NCBI GenBank assembly: GCA_029264685.1
Contig: JARHZW010000067.1
Span: 1 to 34,043 of the forward strand
Direction: 5' to 3'
Length of the DNA stretch: 34,043 bases
Source: Candidatus Limivicinus sp.
GTDB taxonomy: Bacteria > Bacillota > Clostridia > Oscillospirales > Oscillospiraceae
Shown: piece by piece, positions 17,751 to 26,891 of the stretch
How positions within the stretch are numbered: position 1 is the first letter of the stretch
How the letters are laid out: each line of letters opens with the position of its first letter
The notes under the pieces: generated by a model
Told to the model about the DNA's origin: nothing
Database searches by the model: none
Seen by the model: the letters and a program-made list of their open reading frames with translations, nothing else
Program-made: the position numbers and the translations under genes

Positions 17751-18704
17751 ATGATAGAGAAAGAAAATCTGTTGCAAAAGAATGCAGTTGTTGTGCTGCT
17801 GGCTATGCTGTGCTGTTTCCTGTGGGGCAGTGCGTCACCATGTATAAAAATAGGATATAAGCTGTTTGATATAGCCTCTCAGGACACAGCATCCCAGATC
17901 CTTTTTGCAGGAATTCGTTTTACTCTTGCAGGAGTATTGACCATAGCGTTTGGAAGCCTGTTCAGCAGAAAATTCCTGTTGCCTGCTAAAAAATCATGGG
18001 GTATGGTGTTTAAACTGTCTCTGGCACAGACTATCATCCAGTACTTTTTCTTTTATATAGGGCTGGCTCATACCTCGGGAGTTAAAGGCGCAATAATTAC
18101 TGCATCCAATGTGTTCTTTTCAATTTTGATTTCCAGCCTTATATTTCACTATGAGAAATTGAGCAAGGGAAAAATTTTCGGTTGTCTGCTTGGTTTTGCA
18201 GGTGTTGTGCTTATCAATGTAAGTTCAGGCGGTATCTTAGGTTCAATGAGCTTTATAGGTGAGGGATTTGTGCTTCTCTCTACCATTTCATATGCAGTCT
18301 CATCCGTACTTATAAAAAATTACGGTCAGAAAGAGAATCCTGTTACACTGAGCGGGTATCAGTTCGTGTTTGGCGGGCTGGTTATGCTCTTTGCAGGAAT
18401 TGCAATGGGCGGAAGTCTCCACGGCTTTACGGTAAAATCTACAATGCTTTTGATATACATGGCTCTGATTTCCGCAGTTGCCTACTCAATCTGGGGCCTG
18501 CTTCTCAAGCACAACCCTGTGGGAAAAGTAGCAGTATTCGGATTTATGAACCCTATGTTCGGTGTTATTTTAAGTGCAATTCTGCTTAAAGAACAAAATC
18601 AGGCTTTTACATTTCGGGGACTTGTTTCCCTGCTGCTTGTATGTGCGGGAATTTATGCAGTAAACAGAGAAGGAAAAAATAAACAGGAGGTAAAAAATGT
18701 TTAA
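17751..18704 (+). CDS. EamA/DMT-family transporter
   Basis: A 317-residue membrane protein with ten predicted helices in two repeated halves of the drug/metabolite transporter (EamA) family: FLWGSASPCIKIGYKLF opens the first half. LAHTSGVKGAIITASNVFFSILIS and PVGKVAVFGFMNPMFGVILS are the matched segments of the two halves. Such proteins export amino acids or other small metabolites. GGGAG lies 14 bases before the ATG. It overlaps the next gene by 8 bases, implying co-translation. The substrate is unknown. Confidence 0.88.
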   Translation: MIEKENLLQKNAVVVLLAMLCCFLWGSASPCIKIGYKLFDIASQDTASQILFAGIRFTLAGVLTIAFGSLFSRKFLLPAKKSWGMVFKLSLAQTIIQYFFFYIGLAHTSGVKGAIITASNVFFSILISSLIFHYEKLSKGKIFGCLLGFAGVVLINVSSGGILGSMSFIGEGFVLLSTISYAVSSVLIKNYGQKENPVTLSGYQFVFGGLVMLFAGIAMGGSLHGFTVKSTMLLIYMALISAVAYSIWGLLLKHNPVGKVAVFGFMNPMFGVILSAILLKEQNQAFTFRGLVSLLLVCAGIYAVNREGKNKQEVKNV

Positions 18705-19617
18705 ATCAGTTGCACACATCGGTCTTACGGTAAAAAATTTAGACGCTTCGGTTGCTTTTTACAGGGATGTATTAGGCCTGAAGTATTTGGGCGAAATGTT
18801 TATGGACGGACCGGAAACGGAAAAATTATTTGACAAATCCGGCTGCTGCGCAAGGGTTGCTTATCTTAAAGCACACGGCAGCGAAAGTGTACCTCCTGTA
18901 GAGCTTATTGAATTTACATCTCCGCAGGCCTATAAAGATGTACCCAGTCTCTTCAAAACTTCCATATCAGAACTATGCTTTGAAAGTGATGACATAGACA
19001 AGGAATATAAAAGACTGTCAGGAATGGGAGTGAAATTCATTTCCGAGCCTCAAGACTTTGACAGTACAAAATATGGCTTCGGTAAAAGCCGAGCCGTTTA
19101 CTTCTACGACCCGGATGGAAATATTCTGGAGCTTATCCAAAGTCAGGATGATATTGAAGTCATAAAGGCTCAAAAATATGAGCTTGCTGTCTGCGAGCTG
19201 AAAGACAGAACCGAGGGTGAAACGGATTTAAACGCAAATCTTGCCAACGCTGCTGCAATTTTAAAAAAATATATGCAGGATATAAACTGGGTCGGTTTTT
19301 ACCTTTTCAAAGAAAACCAGCTTGTTCTCGGACCGTTTCAGGGACTTGCTGCCGTTGTAAGAATTGAACTGGGAAACGGAGTGTGCGGTACGGCGTTTGA
19401 AAAGAACCAAATCATGAATGTACCTGATGTACACGGTTTTCCCGGTCATATTGCCTGTGATTTAAGCTCCCGCTCCGAAATAGTGCTTCCAATAAATGTA
19501 AACGGAAGGACAGCCGCTGTTCTGGATATTGACAGTCCCCTGCTTTCACGCTTTACATACACAGACGAAAAATATTTATCCGAAATAGTAAATATTATTC
19601 AGGATATTTGGGCGTAA
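18697..19617 (+). CDS. Fusion of a glyoxalase/VOC domain and a GAF free-Met-sulfoxide reductase-like domain
   Basis: One continuous 306-residue frame, AGGAGG before the ATG. Residues 1-150 form a vicinal-oxygen-chelate (glyoxalase) domain: HIGLTVKNLDASVAFYRDVLG and FYDPDGNILELIQ carry the metal-binding His and Glu. Residues about 155-306 match the GAF-type free methionine-(R)-sulfoxide reductase (YtsP/MsrC): NWVGFYLF, LGPFQG, GVCGTAF (Cys230), VPDVHGFPGHIACD (Cys254), SEIVLPI and VLDIDSP. The reductase normally has a third active-site cysteine in the GPFQG-x2-AC motif; here that position is Val220. Two domains usually made separately are fused, both linked to repair or removal of damaged metabolites. 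A split into two genes is excluded by the single uninterrupted frame. Confidence 0.85.
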   Translation: MFKSVAHIGLTVKNLDASVAFYRDVLGLKYLGEMFMDGPETEKLFDKSGCCARVAYLKAHGSESVPPVELIEFTSPQAYKDVPSLFKTSISELCFESDDIDKEYKRLSGMGVKFISEPQDFDSTKYGFGKSRAVYFYDPDGNILELIQSQDDIEVIKAQKYELAVCELKDRTEGETDLNANLANAAAILKKYMQDINWVGFYLFKENQLVLGPFQGLAAVVRIELGNGVCGTAFEKNQIMNVPDVHGFPGHIACDLSSRSEIVLPINVNGRTAAVLDIDSPLLSRFTYTDEKYLSEIVNIIQDIWA

Positions 19618-19649
19618 AGACGCCTATATACAACCTATCCTAAAAAGAA

Positions 19650-19697
19650 AAATCACCTGTAGAAAAATTGCTGTATCAAGCTCTCTACAGGTGATTT
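19650..19697 (+). terminator. Terminator after the EamA / glyoxalase-GAF operon
   Basis: A 14-bp perfect stem (19650-19663 with 19684-19697), followed by GTTTT. It closes the two-gene operon. Confidence 0.85.
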
Positions 19698-19795
19698 GTT
19701 TTAAAATTGTTTACGAAATAAACGGAATTTTTGTGCTATTATAAGAAATCATAGCTGTTTTTTGATCTTCCGTTTTAAGCTTATATAAAAATTAA

Positions 19796-19827
19796 AACGC
19801 CGCAAATCTACTTAAGACCTGCGGCGT
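19796..19827 (-). terminator. Terminator of tRNA-Arg
   Basis: On the minus strand AACGCCGCA pairs with TGCGGCGTT (arms 19820-19828 and 19796-19804), followed by TTAATTTTTATA. The stem begins at the 3' CCA end of the tRNA gene. Confidence 0.8.
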
Positions 19828-19904
19828 TGGCACTCCCGACGCGATTCGAACGCGTGACCTTCCGCTTAGGAGGCGGATGCTCTATCCTGCTGAGCTACGG
19901 AAGC
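19828..19904 (-). tRNA. tRNA-Arg, anticodon CCT
   Basis: A complete 77-base cloverleaf including the encoded CCA. The acceptor is GCTTCCG with CGGGAGT, the D stem GCTC with GAGC, the anticodon stem TCCGC with GCGGA around loop CTCCTAA (anticodon CCT, reading AGG). The T arm is ACGCG-TTCGAAT-CGCGT. The discriminator base is G. No integrase or duplicated 3' end was seen nearby. Confidence 0.97.
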
Positions 19905-20000
19905 ATATGAACAGCTTTTTTATATTACACCAAATTTGCATTTATGTCAACAAATAGCTGACTTTTCAGTTTGGTTTTTGCACCATGTATGGAGAGAAAG

Positions 20001-21404
20001 ATGAAAAAAACGGGGTTAAACAAGGTATTAAACAGCGCCGAAGTGTTGATTATGGCTTTCGGGGCAATGATTGGCTGGGGCTGGGTGGTTTCTTCCGGAG
20101 AATGGATAGAAAGCGCCGGTGTTTTCGGTACAGCCATTGGATTTGTTATTGGCGGAATAACGATATACTTCGTAGGGATGTGCTATGCAGAACTTACTTC
20201 TGCTATGCCTGCCGGCGGAGAACTGCTGTTCAGCTACAAAGCACTGGGGAAAAATGTGGCTTTTATTTGCAGCTGGACCATGCTTTTGAGTTTTGTAGGA
20301 GTAGTCTGTTTTGAGGCTTGTTCTCTTCCCACAGTCATACAGTTCATTTTTCCGTCATTTTTAAAGGGCTACCTCTATTCCGTTGGAGAATGCGATATTT
20401 ATTTCAGCTGGCTTTTACTTGCCTGCATTATTGCCGGCTTAATTACATTCACTAATATCAAAGGTTTAAAAGCAGCCATGAAGCTCCAAACGGTTCTCAC
20501 AGCAATGATTGCACTTGCAGGAATTATTCTTGTAGCCGCATCAGTCTTGATGGGAGACAGTTCAAACCTGAAAGGTCAGCTTTTCCTTTCCTCTGATCCG
20601 CTGGACAGTATAAAGGGGTGCCTTTCAGTAGCCGCTGTTGCTCCGTTTTTTCTTTTCGGGTTTGATGTTATACCGAAAGCCGCCGAAGAAATCAATGTTC
20701 CACTGCGAAAAGTAGGTAAAATACTGCTGCTGTCAATTATACTTGCAGTCTCATTCTATGCACTTGTTGTTATTGCAATCGGGTTTGCACTTGATAAAAA
20801 CGGTATTGCCGCCTCTTCTCAAGGTTTGGGACTTGCAGCAGCTGATGCTCTTTCCAAGCTCTTTAACAGCAAAGCAATGGCAAATGTGGTCATTATCGGA
20901 GGCATATGCGGAATTGTCACCTCGTGGAATTCTTTTCTAATCGGCGGAAGCCGAACAATGTATTATATGGCAAGAGCCAATATGCTCCCCTCTCCTCTTG
21001 GCAGGCTTCACCAAAAATATCAAAGCCCGTCCGGTGCAATTCTGCTGATAGGCATTATTTCCGCTGCTGCCCCTTTTTTCGGCAGACAAATGTTAGTCTG
21101 GATTTCTAATGCATCCAGCTTTGCCTGCTGCATTGCTTATTTCATTAGTTCGCTTTCATTTCTTGTTTTAAGGGTTAAAGAGCCGCTAATGGCAAGGCCG
21201 TTTAAGGTTAAACACTGGAAAACTGTTGGTTTTTCGGCAATGCTGCTCTCAACTCTTATGATATTAGGCTTTGTTCTGCCTAATACAGGGGCTGACCTGT
21301 CTTTTCAGGAATGGATTATAATACTAACATGGTCCGTATTTGGTCTATTATTTTATTTATTCAGCAGAGCTAAATATAAAGAGCGCTTCGGACGCATAGT
21401 TTAA
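20001..21404 (+). CDS. APC-family amino acid permease
   Basis: Start ATG 20001 (MKKTGLNKVLNSAEV) is chosen because GGAGAG at 19991-19996 fits it; earlier ATG 19989 overlaps that site. The 467-residue protein has about twelve helices. The segment MAFGAMIGWGWVVSSGEWIESAG is the substrate-binding broken helix 1 of the amino acid-polyamine-organocation family, and YAELTSAMPAGGELLFSYKALG is the conserved second and third helix region. FFLFGFDVIPKAAEEINVPLRK is the conserved central motif. It should import an amino acid or amine with protons. The ATPase-permease fusion starts 18 bases later, perhaps in the same transcript, although a functional link is unclear. Confidence 0.9.
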   Translation: MKKTGLNKVLNSAEVLIMAFGAMIGWGWVVSSGEWIESAGVFGTAIGFVIGGITIYFVGMCYAELTSAMPAGGELLFSYKALGKNVAFICSWTMLLSFVGVVCFEACSLPTVIQFIFPSFLKGYLYSVGECDIYFSWLLLACIIAGLITFTNIKGLKAAMKLQTVLTAMIALAGIILVAASVLMGDSSNLKGQLFLSSDPLDSIKGCLSVAAVAPFFLFGFDVIPKAAEEINVPLRKVGKILLLSIILAVSFYALVVIAIGFALDKNGIAASSQGLGLAAADALSKLFNSKAMANVVIIGGICGIVTSWNSFLIGGSRTMYYMARANMLPSPLGRLHQKYQSPSGAILLIGIISAAAPFFGRQMLVWISNASSFACCIAYFISSLSFLVLRVKEPLMARPFKVKHWKTVGFSAMLLSTLMILGFVLPNTGADLSFQEWIIILTWSVFGLLFYLFSRAKYKERFGRIV

Positions 21405-21422
21405 CGGAACAGGAAGGAAAAT

Positions 21423-24335
21423 ATGCTTCAATTAAAGGATATTACAAAAAACTACCTTTCAGGAGAAAATGAAGTTCATGCTCTGAAGGGGGTAAATCTT
21501 CAATTCAGGGAGAGCGAGTTTGTGGCAATTCTCGGCCATTCGGGCTGCGGCAAAACCACTCTTCTGAACATTATAGGCGGACTTGACCATTACACCTCCG
21601 GCGATCTTGTGATCAACGGCAAATCCACCAAAAATTTTACGGACGGAGATTGGGATACTTACAGAAACCATTCAATAGGCTTTGTTTTTCAGTCCTATAA
21701 TCTTATTCCGCATCAGACTGTCCTTTCTAATGTGGAGCTTGCACTTACATTATCGGGTGCAGCTCCTGCAGAACGCAGAGAAAAAGCTATTGAGGCATTA
21801 AAAAAAGTCGGCCTGTCTGACCAGATGAACAAAAAGCCGAACCAGATGTCGGGAGGACAGATGCAGAGAGTTGCAATAGCAAGAGCTCTTGTAAACGACC
21901 CTGATATTCTTCTTGCAGATGAACCCACCGGTGCTCTTGACTCGGAAACTTCAGTTCAGATAATGGAGCTTTTAAAGGAAATATCCAAAGATAAGCTTAT
22001 TATTATGGTGACTCATAATCCTGAACTGGCTGAAAGCTATGCAAGCCGCATTATAAAGCTTAAAGACGGCGTGATTCGTTATGACAGCAAACCATACGCA
22101 GCTTCAGAGCCGGAAAGAACACAGGAGAAAAGAGTGGGAAAGCGCTCCATGAGTTTTTTAACGGCTCTGTCGCTTTCGACAAATAATCTTCTTACGAAAA
22201 AAGCACGAACTCTGCTGACTGCTTTTGCAGGAAGTATAGGAATAATCGGAATTGCACTTATTCTCTCCCTTTCTCATGGTATACAAAATTATATTGATAA
22301 GGTTCAGGAAGACACACTGTCCGGTTATCCTATAACTATTCAGGCAGAAAGCGTGGATATGGTTGGAATGATGACGAACATGATGGGCATACATGCAGAC
22401 AAAATAGAAAATCAGCATGAAAAGGATGCTGTCTATTCCAGCACCATTTTGTATGACATGATGAACTCAATGATTTCTACTGACATTAACAAAAACAATC
22501 TTCGCAAATTTCAGGAATATGTGGAAGACGAAAACAGCGAAATTGCGCCCTATTTAAGCTCGGTTCAGTACGCATACAACATGGACATGAACTTATACGC
22601 AAAAGATGTGGACGGAAATATTCTGAAAACTGATGTTGTGGAAATGCTTAAAAAAGCTATGAGTGCAATGTACGGCGGGGATTTCAGTTCCTTCTTTGAC
22701 AATTACGGGCAGTATTATGCCGTGGCCAATGTATGGCAGGAAATGCTTCCGGGCGATAACGGAGAGAATATTCACCCGCTGCTGAAGGATCAGTATGATC
22801 TGCTTTACGGAAAATGGCCTGAAAACTATGATGAGCTTATACTGGTAGTTGATAAGAATAATGAAATATCGGATATGATGCTGTACACTCTGGGGCTTAA
22901 ATCCATTGATAAGGTTACAGAAGATATGGAGTCATACCTTGTTAACCAGAAAGAAGTGGACACGGAAATTGAAAAATGGAGTTATGAGGACTTATGTAAT
23001 ATCAGCTTTCGTTACATCTTTCCTGCCGACGAGTACAGCTACGACGGGGAAACCGGTGAATATATAAAGCTTACAGATGATGAATTAGGTCTTAAAACCT
23101 TGTATAACAACGGTATGCCTGTAAAAATCGTCGGAATAATCAGGCAAAACGAGGATGCGGTCAGCGGCATGATGACCGGTGCGATAGGATATACCCACGA
23201 GCTGGTTGAGCATATTATGGATGAGACGAAAAAAAGGGATACAGTCGCAAAACAGCTTGAAAATCCGGAAATTGATGTTTTCAGTAAGCTTCCCTTCATA
23301 GATAAAAGCAACGAGGATGAGGAAAAAATCAAGTCTGCCCTGAATTATATTGAAAATGCGGACGATCAGCAGCTTGCACAGCTTTATATCAGCTATATGT
23401 CCAGACCTGAGGACAGCTTTGTAACTGAGACCGTAGAGGAGCAAATGAAGGAGCTGACCAGAAGCGACATAGAAAAAATGGTGCTTGACTATTATCCCGA
23501 GTACGCATCTATGCTTGATAAAATGGATGATGAGACCTTAAATGATTATATATCTAAAATGGCAGCGGAAGAGGTAAAAAAACAATACGCAGTACAAATG
23601 AGCAATTTGTATTCACAACTGCCGGATGCGGAGCTTGCACATGATTTTCAGCTTCTTGTTTTGGAGGATGAGGATTTAATATGGCTTTACGACAACTCAA
23701 TGCCTGCCGCTTTCTCCTCGTCAAACTATGAGGACAGGCTTAAACAGCTGGGGTATATGGACCTTGATTATCCCAGCAGTATAAACCTTTATGCCTCAAC
23801 TTTTCAGGACAAGGAGAATATAGCAAACGCTATAGAAAATTACAATAAAACCGTGGACGAAGAGGACAGGATCCAGTATTCCGATATGGTTGCAAACCTT
23901 ATGAGTTCTATTACTATTATAATTAACGTAATTAGCTATGTGCTTATAGCGTTTGTGGGTATCTCCCTTGTTGTTTCATCGATTATGATTGGTATAATAA
24001 CTTATATAAGTGTGCTGGAGCGAACAAAAGAAATCGGTATTCTTCGGGCAATCGGAGCGTCTAAAAAAGATGTCTCACGGGTGTTTAATGCTGAAACATT
24101 CATAGTCGGTTTTGCCGCAGGCATTATCGGCATCGGAATAACTCTCCTTTTGAATATGCCCATAAACCATATTATCCACGAGTTGACGGGAATAAATTAC
24201 ATCAATGCTTCCCTGCCGTGGCTTGGCGGCGTAATACTTGTAGTTATAAGCATACTGCTTACTCTTGCAGCCGGCATAATTCCGTCCCGCCTTGCGGCAA
24301 AAAAAGATCCGGTTGAAGCGCTCAGGACGGAATAA
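21423..24335 (+). CDS. ABC transporter with fused ATPase and FtsX/MacB-type permease
   Basis: A 970-residue fusion. Residues 1-225 are an ATPase of the LolD/MacB group: Walker [11 protein letters not shown]-loop FVFQSYN, signature [14 protein letters not shown], Walker [13 protein letters not shown]-loop MVTHN. A membrane helix near residues 258-282 ([20 protein letters not shown]) starts the permease. Then comes an acidic extracytoplasmic domain of about 540 residues. The last 140 residues hold three helices with the FtsX motif [21 protein letters not shown] and end [15 protein letters not shown]. Such proteins are mechanotransmitters for lipoprotein or peptide handling, or for antimicrobial-peptide resistance, rather than simple pumps. 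Gram-positive forms usually have separate ATPase and permease genes. AGGAAGGA precedes the ATG; a terminator follows the stop. Confidence 0.9.
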   Translation: MLQLKDITKNYLSGENEVHALKGVNLQFRESEFVAILGHSGCGKTTLLNIIGGLDHYTSGDLVINGKSTKNFTDGDWDTYRNHSIGFVFQSYNLIPHQTVLSNVELALTLSGAAPAERREKAIEALKKVGLSDQMNKKPNQMSGGQMQRVAIARALVNDPDILLADEPTGALDSETSVQIMELLKEISKDKLIIMVTHNPELAESYASRIIKLKDGVIRYDSKPYAASEPERTQEKRVGKRSMSFLTALSLSTNNLLTKKARTLLTAFAGSIGIIGIALILSLSHGIQNYIDKVQEDTLSGYPITIQAESVDMVGMMTNMMGIHADKIENQHEKDAVYSSTILYDMMNSMISTDINKNNLRKFQEYVEDENSEIAPYLSSVQYAYNMDMNLYAKDVDGNILKTDVVEMLKKAMSAMYGGDFSSFFDNYGQYYAVANVWQEMLPGDNGENIHPLLKDQYDLLYGKWPENYDELILVVDKNNEISDMMLYTLGLKSIDKVTEDMESYLVNQKEVDTEIEKWSYEDLCNISFRYIFPADEYSYDGETGEYIKLTDDELGLKTLYNNGMPVKIVGIIRQNEDAVSGMMTGAIGYTHELVEHIMDETKKRDTVAKQLENPEIDVFSKLPFIDKSNEDEEKIKSALNYIENADDQQLAQLYISYMSRPEDSFVTETVEEQMKELTRSDIEKMVLDYYPEYASMLDKMDDETLNDYISKMAAEEVKKQYAVQMSNLYSQLPDAELAHDFQLLVLEDEDLIWLYDNSMPAAFSSSNYEDRLKQLGYMDLDYPSSINLYASTFQDKENIANAIENYNKTVDEEDRIQYSDMVANLMSSITIIINVISYVLIAFVGISLVVSSIMIGIITYISVLERTKEIGILRAIGASKKDVSRVFNAETFIVGFAAGIIGIGITLLLNMPINHIIHELTGINYINASLPWLGGVILVVISILLTLAAGIIPSRLAAKKDPVEALRTE

Positions 24336-24360
24336 AAATATTATTCAGCTTATGTTATGG

Positions 24361-24391
24361 AGACACGGGAAAAATTCCCGTGTCTTTTTTC
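24361..24391 (+). terminator. Terminator after the ATPase-permease gene
   Basis: A 10-bp stem AGACACGGGA (24361-24370) with its complement (24376-24385), followed by six or more T. The 24392-24600 stretch downstream is AT-rich with no gene seen. Confidence 0.92.
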
Positions 24392-24600
24392 AAAGTCTGC
24401 ACTCTGCTCTTTCGGGATTTTCCGTCTGAATTTCAAATATATGTTTAATTTGAACAAGCTGTAATAATAAGGTGAATAAAAACAAGCAAAATCGGCAATT
24501 TTTAAAATATATATTCACTTTTTAGAATTTTACACAAATTAGACAAAAGTTGATTTTATTCCTTTTATATCATGTCTTTCCTTAAAATATAGCGTACATA

Positions 24601-24642
24601 TGTCAAGACAGATATTGACATTTAGCTAACCTATGATAGAAT
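24601..24642 (+). promoter_or_regulatory. Promoter of the AraC-type regulator with an overlapping dyad
   Basis: TTGACA (24615-24620), a 16-base spacer, and TAGAAT (24637-24642) form a good promoter. The -35 box is one arm of an inverted repeat TGTCAA-N8-TTGACA (24601-24620), which could be an autoregulatory site. Confidence 0.6.
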
Positions 24643-24733
24643 ATAGAAGATATTTCATGTTTAGTAAGACTTTTTAGCGGTAAAGTTCTGCTTTAACGTT
24701 TTGTTATTTTATATTTCTACAGGAGGGACTATT

Positions 24734-25972
24734 TTGAGACAGAGCAATTTGCTGTGTGAAAAACCCAGAGAGCATGTTTTCACCGGAACGGATAAATATC
24801 TCACGTTACAGAAAATCGTTGTGACGGAGCAGATGTACCCGGTTCTTGAATACGACAGTTATTTTATTTTGGTCAGAGACGGAACCGGTACATTCATAGT
24901 AAACGGTGAGGAGCTTCCTGTTGAAAAAAATTGTGTTGCATGGATACAAAGTTCACAGGTACTTACAATTGTACCGAATTTCGGCAGCAAGCTTGAGCTT
25001 TGGGTTTGCGATTATGACTATCAGCTTTTAAATTATTTTGTTTTTGAGCAGGTTTCCCTAAATTACGAGGCTGAAATTGTGGTGGGTATGCCAGTCATAG
25101 GCCCAAAGGGCGAGAATATAGAGCGTATAATAAGCTGTTTTGAACAGTTCAACCGCCTCTGCTCCTACAATAATAATTACTCTGCTGTTGTCAGAAGTTC
25201 TTTCCTTAGGAAAATCGAGCTGCTCTATTGCAGAGAAATAAGAAAGCATAAGGATGATTATAAATTCCGGGATCTTCCCTTGGGAAGAAAGGTTAGTCTT
25301 TATATCGCCACGCACAGTACCGACGACATCAATGCAGATTCGGTTGCCAAAGCAATTTCTCCTAAAGTTACCGGTGCAGATGTAAACCATGCCCTGCTTG
25401 TTACAACGGGAATGAATTTCAGCCAGTATATTATACGGCTGAGGCTTGTTATGGCAGCATCATATTTTCTGTATTATGGCTTGCCGTTTGATTACATTTC
25501 CGCAAACTCCGGCTTTGATATTGATGTGACCTTTTACAGAAACTTTAAAAAGCTTACCGGAATGACGCCGCAGACCTACAGAAGCAAAATGCTTAACAGC
25601 AAAAGCAACGGTCGTGTTTACCGTAAGCTTATAATCAGTGAGTCAATTATATCTACAATAAGCTTCCTGTACGAAAATCTGTCTGAACATATAGATGTAA
25701 ATACACTTTCCAAAGAGCTGTTTATTTCAGACAGCCTTATGAGAAAGCAGTTCAAGGATTATTTGCACACAAATTTCAAAAATGTTTTGGCACTTTTCAG
25801 AATTCGCTATGCGGAAGCCCTCCTCACTACCACGGATATGCCTGTACTTGACATTTCTATTGAGGCCGGCTTTATATCTGACCGTACATTCAGCAGGACC
25901 TTCTGCGATATAAACGGCATCTCCCCAGGGGAATTCAGAAAGAGACGCAGAGAGGGAAACAGAAATGACTAA
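24734..25972 (+). CDS. AraC-family regulator with two helix-turn-helix domains, next to the bai-type operon
   Basis: The start is TTG 24734, seven bases after AGGAGGG (24721-24727); an earlier TTG at 24701 precedes the site. The 412-residue protein has a cupin-like sensor domain (about 1-170; ILVRDGTGTFIVNGEELPVE). It then carries two separate AraC-type DNA-binding domains. The first, about 185-290, contains FDIDVTFYRNFKKLTGMTPQTYR; the second, about 310-405, contains IEAGFISDRTFSRTFCDINGISPGEF. Typical AraC proteins have one. AraC/XylS-type bile-acid regulators (Bar) are reported next to bai operons in Clostridium species, and this is the likely activator of the downstream operon. Its cognate ligand would be a bile acid, by inference only. 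Confidence 0.8.
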   Translation: MRQSNLLCEKPREHVFTGTDKYLTLQKIVVTEQMYPVLEYDSYFILVRDGTGTFIVNGEELPVEKNCVAWIQSSQVLTIVPNFGSKLELWVCDYDYQLLNYFVFEQVSLNYEAEIVVGMPVIGPKGENIERIISCFEQFNRLCSYNNNYSAVVRSSFLRKIELLYCREIRKHKDDYKFRDLPLGRKVSLYIATHSTDDINADSVAKAISPKVTGADVNHALLVTTGMNFSQYIIRLRLVMAASYFLYYGLPFDYISANSGFDIDVTFYRNFKKLTGMTPQTYRSKMLNSKSNGRVYRKLIISESIISTISFLYENLSEHIDVNTLSKELFISDSLMRKQFKDYLHTNFKNVLALFRIRYAEALLTTTDMPVLDISIEAGFISDRTFSRTFCDINGISPGEFRKRRREGNRND

Positions 25973-26516
25973 TAACGAGAAAAATACCGAGCCTGTGAAG
26001 AAAATTTCCAAGTTTGGAGAGACACACACCTATTTTATAAAAAATGTTCTTCCAAGCAGTATGAAAGCTCATAAATATAAAGTGTCCATGCCCAACTCCT
26101 ATATTCACATTCAGGATAACACTTTTATTCTTGTAACAGAGGGCACAGGAACTCTTACTGTAAACGGTATTGACTACAGGCTTGAACCGGACACCCTTGT
26201 AAGCTTAGGCTGTTTTCATGTTTTCCGTTTTACTCCTGATGAAGGGCAGGTACTTAAAATTACGGAGGCAAGAATAAACAGCGGCGCATATCTTTATCTT
26301 ATCGCTAATCCTTATTTCAAGGTGGATAAGTTTACTGTTCCTTCAGAACCTCCCATTTTAAAAGTTACCGGGCTTATGAAGGAACTCGCCTATGATGCTA
26401 TGGAGGGCTTATGCGCTGAATGCACCAGTGATGACGCTGATAAATATAATATGTGTTTTTGCTATATCACAGATTTGTTCGCTATAGCCAATGCTCCAAA
26501 AAGCTATAAACCTTAA
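25965..26516 (+). CDS. Stand-alone cupin-like sensor domain paralogous to the AraC regulator
   Basis: A 183-residue protein whose first bases overlap the end of the AraC gene by 8 (ATG 25965). It aligns by eye with the N-terminal sensor half of its neighbour: FILVTEGTGTLTVNGIDYRLEP here, FILVRDGTGTFIVNGEELPVE there; then similar spacing and a Tyr-rich stretch YLYLIANPYFKVD. No helix-turn-helix is present, as the frame ends at the conserved sensor end (SYKP). It therefore cannot bind DNA in the AraC way, but could form a complex with the full regulator or sense a ligand. It is not a truncated pseudogene: the frame is intact, the start is tightly coupled and a strong terminator follows. Confidence 0.7.
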   Translation: MTNNEKNTEPVKKISKFGETHTYFIKNVLPSSMKAHKYKVSMPNSYIHIQDNTFILVTEGTGTLTVNGIDYRLEPDTLVSLGCFHVFRFTPDEGQVLKITEARINSGAYLYLIANPYFKVDKFTVPSEPPILKVTGLMKELAYDAMEGLCAECTSDDADKYNMCFCYITDLFAIANAPKSYKP

Positions 26517-26608
26517 AATATATCCGTGAAAATTTTACATTATAATAAAAAATTTGATATTTTAATTTTTTACCCCGCAAAAATGTATGTAAAGTTTCAG
26601 TAAATGCC

Positions 26609-26660
26609 AAAGCTAACAAATAAGCTGTTCTTTGCACACTTATTTGTTAGCTTTTTTGCT
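26609..26660 (+). terminator. Terminator of the two-gene regulator unit
   Basis: A 16-bp perfect stem (26609-26624 with 26639-26654, 14-base loop) with a T-rich tail. It separates the regulators from the operon below, so that operon must have its own promoter. Confidence 0.92.
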
Positions 26661-26724
26661 TATTTTAGGTAGTAGTTTTGATAGAAATGTACAAGTTTTT
26701 AGAAAAACTTCATTTTTTGTCTAT

Positions 26725-26756
26725 TTGATATGAATAAAAAGAGCTGTTTTTATCAA
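26725..26756. repeat. Inverted repeat upstream of the bai-type operon
   Basis: TTGATA (26725-26730) and TATCAA (26751-26756) are inverted copies 20 bases apart. A weak -10-like TATTAT lies at 26783-26788 without a good -35 box, which would suit an activator-dependent promoter. The assignment is tentative because AT-rich 6-mers recur by chance. Confidence 0.3.
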
Positions 26757-26805
26757 GTAGAGGGATGTAATGCCTGTTAAAATATTATCGTAAAAAGCAT
26801 TTGTA

Positions 26806-26846
26806 CTTTCATGGGACTCAGGGTTGTGGGAAGACCCTGATGAAAG
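26806..26846 (+). promoter_or_regulatory. Hairpin in the untranslated leader of the bai-type operon
   Basis: CTTTCAT (26806-26812) pairs with ATGAAAG (26840-26846), and CAGGGT (26819-26824) with ACCCTG (26834-26839). Together they form a 13-bp stem with a six-base bulge on one side and a nine-base loop. No T tract follows, so it is not a terminator. It ends 45 bases before baiA and could affect stability or translation of the mRNA. Confidence 0.45.
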
Positions 26847-26891
26847 CAGAAAACTACTAAATGTAATTCATATGTCGAAAGGAATATCGTT

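Noticed and set aside
19796-19828. A possible small-RNA gene
   Set aside because: The hairpin is directly at the tRNA 3' end with a T-rich tail and is best explained as the tRNA terminator.
19828-19904. tRNA-Arg as an integration site of a mobile element
   Set aside because: No integrase, no repeated 3' tRNA end and no foreign-looking block was seen beside it; the neighbours look like ordinary chromosomal genes.
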